Shown: positions 22,639 to 32,157 of the stretch, one piece after another
Numbering within the stretch: position 1 is the stretch's first letter
Layout: each line of letters opens with the position of its first letter
Assembly (NCBI RefSeq): GCF_900156745.1
Contig: NZ_LT707065.1
Coordinates: 1-64,000 of the forward strand
DNA length: 64,000 nt
From: Achromobacter sp. MFA1 R4
GTDB lineage: Bacteria > Pseudomonadota > Gammaproteobacteria > Burkholderiales > Burkholderiaceae_B
Reading direction: 5' to 3'
Notes under the pieces: model-generated
Database searches by the model: none
What the model saw: only the letters and a program-made list of their open reading frames with translations
Told to the model about the DNA's origin: nothing
Made by a program: the position numbers and the translations under genes

Positions 22639-23067
22639 CTAGCCGTCCGAGGCGGGCACGGCTGCGTGGCGCACTGCGAATACGGCGCTGGCCTTGAGCA
22701 TGGGGCGGCCGTCCACCTGCAAGAGGCAGGTCGCATAGATGAGCCGCTTGCCCTGCTTGTCGATATGCACGTGCGCCTCGAGCCAGTCGCCGGGATTGAC
22801 CGCGTTGAGGAATTCGACGGACATCTGTGCCGTGACGACGGAGACGTGGGCCTCTTCCGAAATGACCAGACCCAGCGCGCTGTCGGCGAAGGTGGCCAGG
22901 AATCCGCCATGGGCCATGCCGTGCATGTTGCCGTGGGCCGCATTGACGCGCAGCGCCAGCACGTTGTCGGTCTTGCGCCGATAGAACGCGCCGAGCTCGT
23001 TCAGATGGCGCATGAACTGGCTGCTGGGATACCAGGGCGAAAAACCGTCGGGGATGGAGTCTGTCAT
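22639..23067 (-). CDS. PaaI-type hotdog thioesterase
   Basis: A 142-residue protein with the hotdog-fold thioesterase pattern: HGNMHGMAHGGFLATFADSA places the conserved His-Gly-Gly before the long central helix, and SVEFLNAVNPGDWLEAHVHI follows. It would hydrolyse acyl- or aryl-CoA thioesters. It converges with cls and is divergent from the dehydrogenase gene at 23260. The exact substrate cannot be read. Confidence 0.85.
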   Translation of the reverse strand: MTDSIPDGFSPWYPSSQFMRHLNELGAFYRRKTDNVLALRVNAAHGNMHGMAHGGFLATFADSALGLVISEEAHVSVVTAQMSVEFLNAVNPGDWLEAHVHIDKQGKRLIYATCLLQVDGRPMLKASAVFAVRHAAVPASDG

Positions 23068-23259
23068 GGCTGCCGCTGCAAGAGTCCCCAGGTGGGACGA
23101 TTACCGGAAGTATTCCAGACACGCCGGCGCCGGCATAGCGCGGTGGTCGGCGCGCGGACGCCTGCCGGGCGTTGCCGCGTCGCTGCCGGCCCGGCCCGCG
23201 GGTTCTGAGGGTAAGATTTACGCCACAACAAACACCCCACATGGCAGGAGCAGTAGAAG

Positions 23260-24132
23260 ATGGCGAAAGTCGGCATGGTTGGTATCGGCCTCATGGGCCA
23301 CGGCATTGCAAGCAACCTGGTCAAGCATGGTCACGCGCTGACCGTGCTGGAACACCCGGGCAACCAGCCCCTGGACGCGCTCAAGGCCGCCGGCGCGGTC
23401 AGCGTGGCCACTGGCGCCGAGCTGGCCGCGCAGTCGGACGTGATCATCCTGTGCGTCACGGGCAGCCCGCAGGTCGAAGCCGTGCTGCTGTCGCCGGGCG
23501 GCGTGCTGGAAGGGCTGCGTCCCGGTACCGTCATCATTGACTGCTCGACCGCGATCCCGTCGTCGACCGTGAAGGTCGCGCAGGCCGTCACCGAGCGCGG
23601 CGGGCGCTTCCTGGACGCGCCCATGACGCGCACGCCGAAGGAAGCCGCCGAAGGCCGGCTGAACCTCTTGGTGGGCGGGGATGCGGCGCTGTTCGAAGAA
23701 TGCAAGCCGATCCTGGCGTGCTTTGCGGAGAACATCACCCATGCCGGCCCCGTCGGCGCGGGCCATCGCATGAAGCTGCTGCACAACTATGTTTCGCTGG
23801 GCGTGGTGGCGCTGCTGTCCGAGGCCGCGGCCTGCGCGCTGCGCTCGGACATCGACCCGGCGGTGTTCGCCGAGGTGCTGTCCAAGGGCGGCGGCGGCGG
23901 CGTGGCGCTTGAACGCATCAAGCCTTATCTGCTGGAACAGGATCCGTCGTCGCTGCGCTTTTTCATGTCGAACGCGCAGAAGGACCTGTCCTACTACAAC
24001 ACCATGGCTGCCGAGGCCGGGGCCGTGCGCGAGATCGGCGCAGCCGTGCAGCACACGTTCGACCAGGCCGTCACGCAAGGCGGCGGCGACCGCTACGTGC
24101 CGGAACTGGTGTCGCTGCTGAAGGACCGCTAG
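23260..24132 (+). CDS. 3-hydroxyisobutyrate dehydrogenase-family oxidoreductase
   Basis: A 290-residue NAD(P)-dependent dehydrogenase. The N-terminal Rossmann motif is VGMVGIGLMGHGIASNLVKH. The substrate loop DCSTAIPSST and the sequence FLDAPMTRTPKEAAEGRLNL then LVGG are typical, and the catalytic Lys lies in GAGHRMKLLHNYVS. Members reduce or oxidise beta-hydroxyacids such as tartronate semialdehyde or 3-hydroxyisobutyrate. GGAGCAG precedes the ATG. It may work with the MFS/GntR unit next door. Confidence 0.88.
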   Translation: MAKVGMVGIGLMGHGIASNLVKHGHALTVLEHPGNQPLDALKAAGAVSVATGAELAAQSDVIILCVTGSPQVEAVLLSPGGVLEGLRPGTVIIDCSTAIPSSTVKVAQAVTERGGRFLDAPMTRTPKEAAEGRLNLLVGGDAALFEECKPILACFAENITHAGPVGAGHRMKLLHNYVSLGVVALLSEAAACALRSDIDPAVFAEVLSKGGGGGVALERIKPYLLEQDPSSLRFFMSNAQKDLSYYNTMAAEAGAVREIGAAVQHTFDQAVTQGGGDRYVPELVSLLKDR

Positions 24133-24190
24133 ACGGCGTCCCGGCCTGACACCCGCTGTCTCGGGGCGTCAGGCTGCGGCGCAGCGCGGG

Positions 24191-25462
24191 TTAACGCCCG
24201 CCCGCGGCGGCCACGCGCGGCGCCCGCAGAATCCCCCGGGGCGGCAGCCGCATCGATATCCCCGCGGCCAGCAACAGCAGCACGCCCGCCGAACCGAACG
24301 CCACCCAGTGCGTGCCGAAGGCTTCAAAGGCCCAGCCGCCCAGCCACGAGCTGATCATGCCGCCCACCTGGTGGCCCAGATAGGTCAGCCCATACAGCAC
24401 GCCGACCAGCCGGATGCCATACACGTCGGCCAGGATGGCCGACGACAAGGCGATGCTGCCGGCCCAGACGATGCCGCCGATGGTGGCGGCCAGATACAGT
24501 TCCCAATGCGCGCCCACCATGACGAGCGCGAAAAAGCCCAGTCCCCGCACCAGGTAGATGGCGGCAAGAATGTTGCGGCGCTCGACCTGGTCGGACATGC
24601 GACCCAGCACCAGCGTGCTGAAGATGGCGACCAGGCCGATGAGACCGATGCCCAGCGAGCTGGTGGTGGCGTCAAAGCCGTGGTCCATCAGCATGGGCAT
24701 GCCGTGCGTGCCCAGCAGGTTCATGCTGAAGCCACAGGCGAACAAGCCCAGCGCGACCTGCCAGAAGGGCACGCTGCGCAGGGCCTCGCCCAGCCCCGGC
24801 GCCGGCGCCTTGGCGGCCGGCTTGGCCGCGGCGGATTTTTCAACGATCTGGTGGGGGAGCAGGTCGGTGTGCTCGGGCGCCTCGTCGCGCATCACGAAGA
24901 GCGCCACCGGCACGGTCAGCAGCGCGAACAGCGCGGCAAAGCCCAGCAGGGTCTCCTGCCAGCCCACCGCCGCGATGGCAAACGTCAGCGTGGGCGTCAT
25001 CAGCGCAATGCCGGCCATCGAGCCGGTGGACAGGAAGAAGAGCGCCATGCCGCGCTGGCGGGTGAACCAGCGGCTGATCACGGGCGTCAGCGCGACCGGG
25101 CTGGTGAAAGCCAGGCCGATGGACAGCGCGACGCCGAAGGACAGCAGGAATTCGAGAGGACCGCGCGCGTAGACGGTCCAGATGGACGAGGCCACGACGA
25201 TGGCCGTGCCGGTCAGGAGCACGAAGCGCGTGCCGCGGATGCTGACCAGGTAGCCCGCCAGCGGCATGCCCAGCCCGTAGCACAGCATCCCGATGGCCAC
25301 GATGCCCGAGAGCACGCTGCGAGAAAATCCCAACCCGTCGGCCATGGGCAGGAAGAACGGTCCGATCCCCATCCGCAGGCCGACCGTCAACAGGGTGAGC
25401 ACCGTGGCGGCGCCCACGATGTTCCAGCCGAAATACCAGCCGCCCGATGCTTGCTTGTCCAA
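24191..25462 (-). CDS. MFS transporter (OFA/MCT type)
   Basis: A 423-residue permease with twelve membrane segments in two halves joined by a central polar loop (EAPEHTDLLPHQIVEKSAAA). The first segments read GWNIVGAATVLTLLTVGLRM and later LVSIRGTRFVLLTGTAIVV, as in the oxalate/formate and monocarboxylate group. I chose TTG at 25462, which has GGAGGAG 7 bases upstream and gives an N-terminus just before the first helix; the frame stays open to 25621 but that part is Arg/Pro-rich and unlike a permease. Probably carries an organic acid used by the neighbouring dehydrogenase. Confidence 0.85.
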   Translation of the reverse strand: MDKQASGGWYFGWNIVGAATVLTLLTVGLRMGIGPFFLPMADGLGFSRSVLSGIVAIGMLCYGLGMPLAGYLVSIRGTRFVLLTGTAIVVASSIWTVYARGPLEFLLSFGVALSIGLAFTSPVALTPVISRWFTRQRGMALFFLSTGSMAGIALMTPTLTFAIAAVGWQETLLGFAALFALLTVPVALFVMRDEAPEHTDLLPHQIVEKSAAAKPAAKAPAPGLGEALRSVPFWQVALGLFACGFSMNLLGTHGMPMLMDHGFDATTSSLGIGLIGLVAIFSTLVLGRMSDQVERRNILAAIYLVRGLGFFALVMVGAHWELYLAATIGGIVWAGSIALSSAILADVYGIRLVGVLYGLTYLGHQVGGMISSWLGGWAFEAFGTHWVAFGSAGVLLLLAAGISMRLPPRGILRAPRVAAAGGR

Positions 25463-25708
25463 TCTCTTCTCCTCCGTGTCTTTTTTGGCCGCTTGCGCGC
25501 CCGGGCTTGCAGACACCGCGGGGGAGGCACGGAGCGACGCTCCGCTGTCGACAGGGGTGGGAAGGGCCAGGCGTGGATCGGCGTGCTCGTGCCGGCGCAG
25601 TCGCGTCGGCGGACGCGACACATATTACTCCCGGCTATATGCGAATGCGGCAGGGGCGTGAAATTCCTGTCCGGTGAACGGCCAGATGGCCCGCGCAGCG
25701 CGGCCGGG

Positions 25709-26365
25709 TCAGCCCGCCTGCGCCAGGAACGCCTGCAAGGCCGGCACGGTGTTGAGGACGTGTTGGCGCATCGCGGCCTCGCAGCGCGCCGCGTCGCGGG
25801 TCTGCAGCGCGTCGATCAGCTCCTGGTGCGACTCGCGCACGCGCAGCACGCGGCCAGGTTGGGCAGCCCACAGCCGCATGTAGGGCTCGACCACGGAATG
25901 CAGTTCGGAAATCTGGTTCAACAGGCGCGGCTGCTTGCAGAAGCTGCACAGGTATTCGTGGAACTCGCGGTGGGCGGTGGTCCAGTCCAGGTCTTCGCCG
26001 GCGCCCTGGTCCAGTTGCTCGAGCATGTTGGTCAGCCGGCGCAGGGGCTCGGCGCCCATGTTGGAGACCGCGTTACGCACGGCCAGCCCTTCCAGCACGG
26101 AGCGCATCTCGAAGACCTCGAGCATTTCCTGCTGGTTCAGGCCGCGCACGACGGCGCCGCGGTTGGCGCGGATTTCGACCAGCCCCTCCGAGGCCAGGCG
26201 GCGCAGCGCGCCGCGCACCGGCATGCGGCTGGTGCCGATTTCCGCGGCGACGACGTCGGGCACCAGGCGCTGGCCGGGCGCGTAGCGTCCCAGCCGGATT
26301 TCACGCTGCAGGTGCAGGTACGCCTCGTCTTCGGCGCTGATGGCTGTCTTCTGGAATTGCAGCAC
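25709..26365 (-). CDS. GntR/FCD-family transcriptional regulator
   Basis: A 218-residue repressor. Residues 15-78 are the GntR winged helix (YLHLQREIRLGRYAPGQRLV then SRMPVRGALRRLASEGLVEI), and residues 85-210 the FCD ligand domain (QEMLEVFEMRSVLEGLAVRN; HREFHEYLC; SHQELIDALQTRDA) with metal-binding His residues. It is divergent from the Bug receptor at 26579 and upstream of the MFS gene on the same strand, so it likely controls both. A candidate operator lies at 26423-26438. Confidence 0.9.
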   Translation of the reverse strand: MLQFQKTAISAEDEAYLHLQREIRLGRYAPGQRLVPDVVAAEIGTSRMPVRGALRRLASEGLVEIRANRGAVVRGLNQQEMLEVFEMRSVLEGLAVRNAVSNMGAEPLRRLTNMLEQLDQGAGEDLDWTTAHREFHEYLCSFCKQPRLLNQISELHSVVEPYMRLWAAQPGRVLRVRESHQELIDALQTRDAARCEAAMRQHVLNTVPALQAFLAQAG

Positions 26366-26422
26366 TTACGTCCCCGGGCTTGGAAAGCCGCCATGATAGA
26401 TAAGGGCGAAAATAACACAAAC

Positions 26423-26438
26423 TGGATCCAATGATCCA
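26423..26438. promoter_or_regulatory. Candidate GntR operator palindrome
   Basis: TGGATC-CAAT-GATCCA is a perfect inverted repeat in the 213-bp gap between the GntR gene and the Bug receptor gene, 57 bases before the regulator's start codon. FCD regulators bind short palindromes of this form. Confidence 0.5.
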
Positions 26439-26578
26439 TGGATGCAAACACTAATGGTCTGGCCCGCCCTGCTTGCGTCTAATCCAGGCAGGACGCGGCC
26501 CGCCGCGCCCGCCCGGCCGGAACGGGCAAGAGACCCGCCCGGCCCATACGCTTTCCATTACGCGATCAAGGGGAATCC

Positions 26579-27553
26579 ATGAAATTTCGTCTCATCCGGG
26601 CGCTGGCAGGCGCCGCCGTGATGGCCGTTGCGGCCCAGGCCGGCGCCCAGGCCACGGACTGGCCGCAGCATCCCGTGCGCATCGTCGTGCCGTTCCAGGC
26701 CGGCTCGGCCACGGACCTGATCTCGCGCCAGCTTGGCGCGGCGCTGTCGGCCGAACTGGGCCAGCCCTTCGTCATCGAAGCCCGCCCCGGCGCCGCAGCC
26801 GCCATCGGCAGCGCCTCGGTCGCGCGCTCGGCGCCGGACGGCTACACGCTGCTGATGGGCGGCCCGGCCGCCGTGGTCACCAACCGCTTCCTGCAAAAGC
26901 GCCTGGCCTACGATCCGGACGCCTTTGAACTGGTGTCGATGGTGGCCTACACGCCCAACATCCTGCTGGCCAATCCGTCGCAGCCCTTCAAGACCCTGCC
27001 CGAGATGGTGGCCTACGCGCGCGCCAACCCCGGCAAGCTGACCTACGCCTCATTCGGCACGGGCACGACCTCGCACATGGCGGGTGAAATGCTCAAGTCC
27101 GTCGCGGGCATCGACATCCTGCACGTGCCCTACAAGGGCGCCGGCGAAGCCATCCCCGCGCTCCTGAGCGGCCAGGTGTCGATGTATTTCGACACGATCA
27201 TGACCGGCCTGCCCCAGGCCAAGAGCGGCGCGCTGCTGGCGTTGGGCATGTCCAACTCGAAGCGGTCGGCGCTGGCCCCCGAGATTCCCACCATCGCCGA
27301 ACAAGGCTTCTCGGGCTACGACATCGCGCCGTGGTATGGCCTGGTCGCCCCGCAAGGCACGCCCGCGCCGATCCTGGACAAGCTCAACCGCGCCGTCAAC
27401 AAAGTGCTCGCCGACCCCGCGTTGCGCGGTAAGCTCGCCGAAGCCGGCGCCGAGCCGCGTGGCGGCAGCCGCGAAGAATTCGCCGCCTTCATCAAGGCCG
27501 AGATTCCGCGCACCAAGCAGTTGATCGACCAGGCCGGCATCACCCCGCAGTAA
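26579..27553 (+). CDS. Tripartite-tricarboxylate (Bug) solute-binding protein
   Basis: A 324-residue periplasmic receptor. The signal peptide (MKFRLIRALAGAAVMAVAAQ, cut at AGAQA) precedes DWPQHPVRIVVPFQAGSATD, the conserved Bug opening. The motif FGTGTTSHMAGEML and the loop HVPYKGAGEAIPALLSGQVS are family signatures. No membrane subunits (TctA/TctB) are nearby, as is usual for the expanded Bug families of Bordetella-like bacteria. It starts an operon with the gamma-glutamyltransferase gene 23 bases downstream. Confidence 0.92.
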   Translation: MKFRLIRALAGAAVMAVAAQAGAQATDWPQHPVRIVVPFQAGSATDLISRQLGAALSAELGQPFVIEARPGAAAAIGSASVARSAPDGYTLLMGGPAAVVTNRFLQKRLAYDPDAFELVSMVAYTPNILLANPSQPFKTLPEMVAYARANPGKLTYASFGTGTTSHMAGEMLKSVAGIDILHVPYKGAGEAIPALLSGQVSMYFDTIMTGLPQAKSGALLALGMSNSKRSALAPEIPTIAEQGFSGYDIAPWYGLVAPQGTPAPILDKLNRAVNKVLADPALRGKLAEAGAEPRGGSREEFAAFIKAEIPRTKQLIDQAGITPQ

Positions 27554-27576
27554 TCCCCTTACGAGTTCCAGCATCC

Positions 27577-29172
27577 ATGTCCTCCCCCTTCGATTGGTCT
27601 TTTCCGTACGCTTCCCGAAAAATGCCGGTCCTGGCCGCCAACGCGGTCGCGACCAGCCAGCCGCTGGCTGCGCAGGCGGGACTACGCATGCTGCTGGCCG
27701 GTGGCAATGCCGTTGACAGCGCCATTGCCACCGCGATTGCCCTGACCGTCGTCGAGCCCGTCATGAACGGGATCGGCGGCGACATGTTCGCCCTGATCTG
27801 GCACGAGGGCCAGCTGTACGGCCTGAACTCCAGCGGCTGCGCGCCGGCTGCCTGGACGCCCGAGTACTTCAAGGGCCGCGACGCCATGCCGGGCACCGGC
27901 TGGGGAACCGTCACGGTGCCCGGGCAGGTGGCGGGCTGGAAGGCCCTGTCCGACCGCTTCGGCAAGCTGCCCTTCGCCAAGTTGTTCGAGCCCGCCATCG
28001 CCTACGCCGAAGACGGCTTCGCCGTGTCGCCCACCATCGCGCGCCAATGGGCCAACCAGGCGCCCAAGCTCGCGGCCGAGCCCGGCTTTGCCGACGCGTT
28101 CCTGCCGCAGGGCCGCGCGCCGCAGGCCGGCGAATGGTGGCGCTTTCCCGAGCAGGCCAAGACCCTGCGCGAGATCGCCGAAACCGGCGGCGAAAGCTTC
28201 TACCGCGGTGAACTGGCTCGCAAGATCGCCGACTTTGCCAGCCAGACGGGCGGCGCGCTGACCGCCGTGGACCTGGCCGAACACCAGGCCGAGTGGGTCA
28301 AGCCCATTTCCCAGTCGTTCCGCGACTACGAGCTGCACGAGATCCCGCCCAACGGCCAGGGCATCTCGGCGCTGATGGCGCTGGGCATGCTTGAACAATT
28401 CGACCTGGAAGGCATGGGCCGCGACAGCGCCGACTACTACCACGTCAGCATCGAAGCCATGAAGCTGGCGTTCGCTGACCTGCACCATCACGTCGCGGAC
28501 CCGCGCCACATGCGCACTGACGCGCGCGCCCTGCTCGACCGCGCCTACCTGGCCGACCGCGCGCGCCTGATTTCCATGGACCGCGCCAGCGTGCCGACCG
28601 CCGGCACGCCCGCCACGGGCGGCACGGTCTACCTGACCGCGGCCGACGCCGGCGGCACGATGGTGTCGTTCATCCAGTCCAACTATCACGGCTTCGGTTC
28701 GGGCGTGGTCGTGCCCGGCACCGGCATCAGCCTGCACAACCGCGGATTGAACTTCGTGCTCAAGCCCGGTCACGCCAACCAGGTCGCGCCGCGCAAGAAG
28801 CCCATGCACACCATCATTCCGGCGTTCGTCACACGCGGCGGCCAGCCCGTCATGTCGTTCGGCGTGATGGGCGGGTCGATGCAGGCGCAGGGTCATCTGC
28901 AGATGGTCACGCGCCTGGCGGCCTTCGGCCAGAACCCGCAGGCCATGAGCGACGCGCCGCGCTTCCGCGTGGAAAACGGTCCGGTCGTGAACGTGGAATC
29001 ACACCTGCCGGCCGACGTGGTCGACACGCTGCGCGCGCGCGGCCACAACGTCGCGGTGGCGCCGTCGGACAGCCTGGAGTTCGGCTCGGCCCAGCTCATC
29101 TGCCGCCTGCCGCAAGGCGGCTACGTGGCCGCCTCCGACTCGCGCCGCGACGGCCAGGCAGCCGGCTTCTGA
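27577..29172 (+). CDS. ggt: Gamma-glutamyltransferase family protein
   Basis: A 531-residue Ntn-hydrolase precursor. The large-subunit part begins VLAANAVATSQPLAAQAGLR and holds GIGGDMF, a family signature. The likely autocleavage site and nucleophile is Thr350 in GGTVYLTAADAGGTMVS. The C-terminal part has SFGVMGGSMQAQGHLQ, matching the conserved GGSRI-like loop. There is no signal peptide, so it is a cytoplasmic YwrD-like type rather than periplasmic Ggt. Pairing with a Bug receptor suggests that an imported gamma-glutamyl or related amide is its substrate. Confidence 0.88.
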   Translation: MSSPFDWSFPYASRKMPVLAANAVATSQPLAAQAGLRMLLAGGNAVDSAIATAIALTVVEPVMNGIGGDMFALIWHEGQLYGLNSSGCAPAAWTPEYFKGRDAMPGTGWGTVTVPGQVAGWKALSDRFGKLPFAKLFEPAIAYAEDGFAVSPTIARQWANQAPKLAAEPGFADAFLPQGRAPQAGEWWRFPEQAKTLREIAETGGESFYRGELARKIADFASQTGGALTAVDLAEHQAEWVKPISQSFRDYELHEIPPNGQGISALMALGMLEQFDLEGMGRDSADYYHVSIEAMKLAFADLHHHVADPRHMRTDARALLDRAYLADRARLISMDRASVPTAGTPATGGTVYLTAADAGGTMVSFIQSNYHGFGSGVVVPGTGISLHNRGLNFVLKPGHANQVAPRKKPMHTIIPAFVTRGGQPVMSFGVMGGSMQAQGHLQMVTRLAAFGQNPQAMSDAPRFRVENGPVVNVESHLPADVVDTLRARGHNVAVAPSDSLEFGSAQLICRLPQGGYVAASDSRRDGQAAGF

Positions 29173-29328
29173 GGCATTGCGGGGCAAGCCGGACTTTCCC
29201 GCGAAAGTTCGGCGACAATCCGTGACCGTCCGGCGCGCGCCCGCGCCGCACGCCAACCGCCTCGCGCGCCGTCACATCCCTGCAGCAGCGCCGGCCGATA
29301 CTGCCGCCTCGCTGCAAGAAGGACCGAA

Positions 29329-30720
29329 ATGCCCCACCCGGCTTCACCGCCCCGCGTCAATCGCCGCCGCGCCCCGCGGCCCCGGCTCCCGCAACGCCTG
29401 CGCGCCACACTCGCCGCCGCGTGCCTCGTCCTGCTGGCTTGCAGTCCCATGGCCGTCCGCGCCGCCCTGCCGCTGGCGGTTGACGGCCAGCCCCTGCCTT
29501 CGCTGGCACCCATGCTCGAACGCGTGACGCCCGCCGTCGTCAACATCTCGGCGTCGGCCGCCACGCAGGCCGCGGGCGCTGCGCGTACGCCCGGCAGCAT
29601 GCGGCAGAACGTGGGCTCGGGTGTCATCGTCGATGCGGCCCAGGGCAATATCCTGACCAACCATCACGTGGTGCGCGGGGCCGCGTCGATCCGCGTGTCC
29701 CTGCAGGACGGACGCAGCTTCAACGCGACGGTCGTGGGCAGCGATCCGGATACGGACCTGGCGGTGCTGCGCATCCCCGCGCAGAATCTGCAGGCGCTGA
29801 CCCTGTCCGACTCCAGCGACCTGCGCGTGGGCGATTTCGTGGTCGCGATCGGCGACCCCTACGGCTTGGGACAGTCTGCGTCGTCCGGCATCGTCTCCGC
29901 GCTGGACCGCTCCAGCCTGCGCGCCGCGGGCTACCAGAACTTCATCCAGACCGACGCGTCCATCAATCCCGGCAATTCCGGCGGCGCGCTGGTCAATCTG
30001 AACGGCGACCTGGTCGGCATCAACACCATGATCTACACGCCGTCCGGCGGCAACGTGGGCATCGGCTTTGCCATTCCGTCCAACCTGGCGGGCGAGGTCA
30101 TGCGGCAATTGCTGCAGCACGGCCAGGTGCAGCGGGGCGGACTGGGGCTGGACACGCTGGACATCACGCCGCGCAACGCCCGCCAGCTGGGCCTGGCGCC
30201 CGGATCGACCGGCGTCGTCGTGGCGCGCGTGGCCGACGGCTCGCCCGCGCAGAAGGCCGGCATCCAGGCCAGGGACCAGATCCTGTCAATCGATGGCAAA
30301 GCCATCGGCTCCAGCGCCCAACTGCGCAACGCCGAGGGCCTGCTGCCCGTCGGCCGCCAGGTGCGCCTGGGGCTGTCGCGCGCCGGCGCGAAGACGGAAG
30401 TGCTGCTGCGCATCGAACCGGAACAGAGCGAACGCCTGCATGCGGGTGCGCTGGATGCGCGCCTGACAGGCGTGGAGCTGTCCGAGGTCGGACGCGCGCA
30501 GCGCCTGCAGGGAAACGACGGCGTCGCCGTCAGCGCCACCTTTCCCGAACGCGGACCGGTGGCCGCGCGCCTGCAGCGCGGCGACATCGTCATCGGCGTG
30601 AACCAGCGCCCGGTCAGCAAGCTGGCCGACCTGCGCGACCTCCTGGCCGGGGCCGGCTCGCAGCCGCTGGTGCTGACCCTGCTGCGCGGCCGCGCGACCT
30701 ACACGCTGGTGGTGAATTGA
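29329..30720 (+). CDS. degQ: DegQ/HtrA-type periplasmic serine protease
   Basis: A 463-residue protease-chaperone. A long Arg-rich n-region and hydrophobic signal (AACLVLLACSPMAVRA) lead to the trypsin fold with the triad His113 (TNHHVV), Asp143 (DTDLAVLRI) and Ser217 (GNSGGAL). Two PDZ domains follow (about 260-350 and 370-460, GSPAQKAGIQARDQILSIDG and GPVAARLQRGDIVIGVN). It would degrade or refold misfolded envelope proteins. Single gene. Confidence 0.9.
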   Translation: MPHPASPPRVNRRRAPRPRLPQRLRATLAAACLVLLACSPMAVRAALPLAVDGQPLPSLAPMLERVTPAVVNISASAATQAAGAARTPGSMRQNVGSGVIVDAAQGNILTNHHVVRGAASIRVSLQDGRSFNATVVGSDPDTDLAVLRIPAQNLQALTLSDSSDLRVGDFVVAIGDPYGLGQSASSGIVSALDRSSLRAAGYQNFIQTDASINPGNSGGALVNLNGDLVGINTMIYTPSGGNVGIGFAIPSNLAGEVMRQLLQHGQVQRGGLGLDTLDITPRNARQLGLAPGSTGVVVARVADGSPAQKAGIQARDQILSIDGKAIGSSAQLRNAEGLLPVGRQVRLGLSRAGAKTEVLLRIEPEQSERLHAGALDARLTGVELSEVGRAQRLQGNDGVAVSATFPERGPVAARLQRGDIVIGVNQRPVSKLADLRDLLAGAGSQPLVLTLLRGRATYTLVVN

Positions 30721-30841
30721 GGCAGGCGGCGCGGGGGATTCATGGCAGAATGGCCCGATCCCGGCCCCAGCGCCGGACCACGGGCACGCGCAACACGCCA
30801 CTGCCACCGCGGGCGCGCCCGGCCCGCCAGAAGGAGCACGG

Positions 30842-31390
30842 ATGAACCGCATTCCGACTCACACGCGTCCGGCATTGTCCGGCCTGTTGCTGGCGGCATG
30901 CCTCGCGGCCGCCTCGGCCAGCGCGGCGGCGCAGGACAACGTGCCGCAGATCATGCAGGTGCCGGCCGACAACCGCATCGTCTGGCAGGCCCCGGCGCAA
31001 GGCGCGGTCACGTATGAATGCCGGATGATGCCCACGGACGGCGGACGTTACGCCTGGGTGATCGCCAGCGCGGCCGCCACGCTGGGCGCGGGCCAGTCCG
31101 GCCAGACCGGCACGTACCAGAGTCCGCCCGAGACCTGGCGGGCATCCGATGGATCGGCCTTGACGGGGATGGAAACCGTGCGCGCTTCTGCCGGGCCCGA
31201 CCGCCTGTACGACCAGCTCGTGCTGGCCAATCCGTCGGCAGGCGTGGGGCTTTTGACTGGCGTCACGTACATCCAGCGGCTCGTGCGCTCGGGTGGCGGC
31301 GCGCCGTCCGCGCCTTGCTCGGCGGCCAACAAGGGCCAGCGTGAGCAGGTCAGCTACCAGGCCAACTACGTGTTCTGGAAGCCCAACTGA
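30842..31390 (+). CDS. DUF3455 exported protein
   Basis: A 182-residue protein with a signal peptide (LSGLLLAACLAAASASAAAQ). The mature sequence VPADNRIVWQAPAQGAVTYE then CRMM and ETVRASAGPDRLYDQLVLAN match the DUF3455 family, predicted beta-rich periplasmic proteins of unknown role in proteobacteria. GGAG precedes the ATG. No operon partner. Confidence 0.8.
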   Translation: MNRIPTHTRPALSGLLLAACLAAASASAAAQDNVPQIMQVPADNRIVWQAPAQGAVTYECRMMPTDGGRYAWVIASAAATLGAGQSGQTGTYQSPPETWRASDGSALTGMETVRASAGPDRLYDQLVLANPSAGVGLLTGVTYIQRLVRSGGGAPSAPCSAANKGQREQVSYQANYVFWKPN

Positions 31391-31457
31391 CCCGGCTGTC
31401 CCGCGCCAGAGCCCGGCACAGCCGCGCGCGCAACGCAGGCCGGCGCCCAAGGCATCG

Positions 31458-32069
31458 CTACCCCGCCGACATGCCCCGCTTCAGCGCTTCGATCAGCCCG
31501 GGATGCCGGGCCTTTTCCTGCGCCAGCGTATAGGCGGAAAACGTCACGACCTTCTTGCCCGACGCGGCAAACAGCGCCGTCAGTTCGGCCGGACGGCCGG
31601 ACAGCCTGCTGCTCGCGTCCAGCTGGAACACGCCGATGCCGCCGACCTTGAAGGCGCCATCGCCCGTCTTCTTGAACGAGGGCACCGCTTCCTGCTGCTG
31701 CGACTGGAAGCCCGCGGCCATCGCGCCCAGCGTGAAGGCGTCGTCGTCGCCCACCGCCAGGTCGACCGGCACATCGATCACGATGATGGCCTGCATGGTG
31801 GCGCGGTTCAGATAGATCTTGCCTGCGACCTCGGGCGTGGCCGGGTCGGACGGAAATTCGGTCTCGGTGAAGCCCGCGGGAATGACGACCTTGAGCTTGC
31901 CGTCCAGCACCTGCAGCGTCTGCGGCGGCTGAGGCGCGGCGTCCACCGGCGCGCCGTTGGGATCCTGCGCCGCCGCTGGGGCATCCTGGGCCAGCGCGGG
32001 CGCGCCCGCGCCCATGGCCAGCGCCAGGGCCAGTGTCATTTCCGCGAGCCGTGCGTGGTGCGTGTGCAT
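31458..32069 (-). CDS. Exported hypothetical protein, 203 aa
   Basis: A protein with a signal peptide (MTLALALAMGAGAPALAQ) and an acidic, Ala/Pro-rich linker before the folded part (LQVLDGKLKVVIPAGFTETE then FPSD). The start at 32069 was chosen because it places the signal peptide at the N-terminus; the frame is open to 32252. Residues 90-200 form an alpha/beta domain (RATMQAIIVIDVPVDLAVGD). I do not recognise the family. Monocistronic. Confidence 0.65.
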   Translation of the reverse strand: MHTHHARLAEMTLALALAMGAGAPALAQDAPAAAQDPNGAPVDAAPQPPQTLQVLDGKLKVVIPAGFTETEFPSDPATPEVAGKIYLNRATMQAIIVIDVPVDLAVGDDDAFTLGAMAAGFQSQQQEAVPSFKKTGDGAFKVGGIGVFQLDASSRLSGRPAELTALFAASGKKVVTFSAYTLAQEKARHPGLIEALKRGMSAG

Positions 32070-32129
32070 AGCTATCCGTTGATTGGGCAGAGCTTCCAAT
32101 ACTACAACGGCGCCGGGCCGGAAAATGGC

Positions 32130-32157
32130 AAGGCCCGCGCATCGCTGCGCGGGCCTT
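32130..32157. terminator. Strong hairpin, likely terminator
   Basis: AAGGCCCGCGC pairs perfectly with GCGCGGGCCTT over 11 bp with a 6-base loop, followed by TTG on the plus strand. It lies between the porin 3' end (32326) and the next minus-strand gene, so it may end porin transcripts. Confidence 0.55.

Noticed and set aside
20924-23242. 772-codon minus-strand frame opposite cardiolipin synthase
   Set aside because: Arg/His-rich antisense shadow typical of GC-rich DNA; cls on the plus strand has full family motifs.
24308-26434. 708-codon plus-strand frame
   Set aside because: Gln/His/Arg-rich shadow of the MFS and GntR genes on the other strand.
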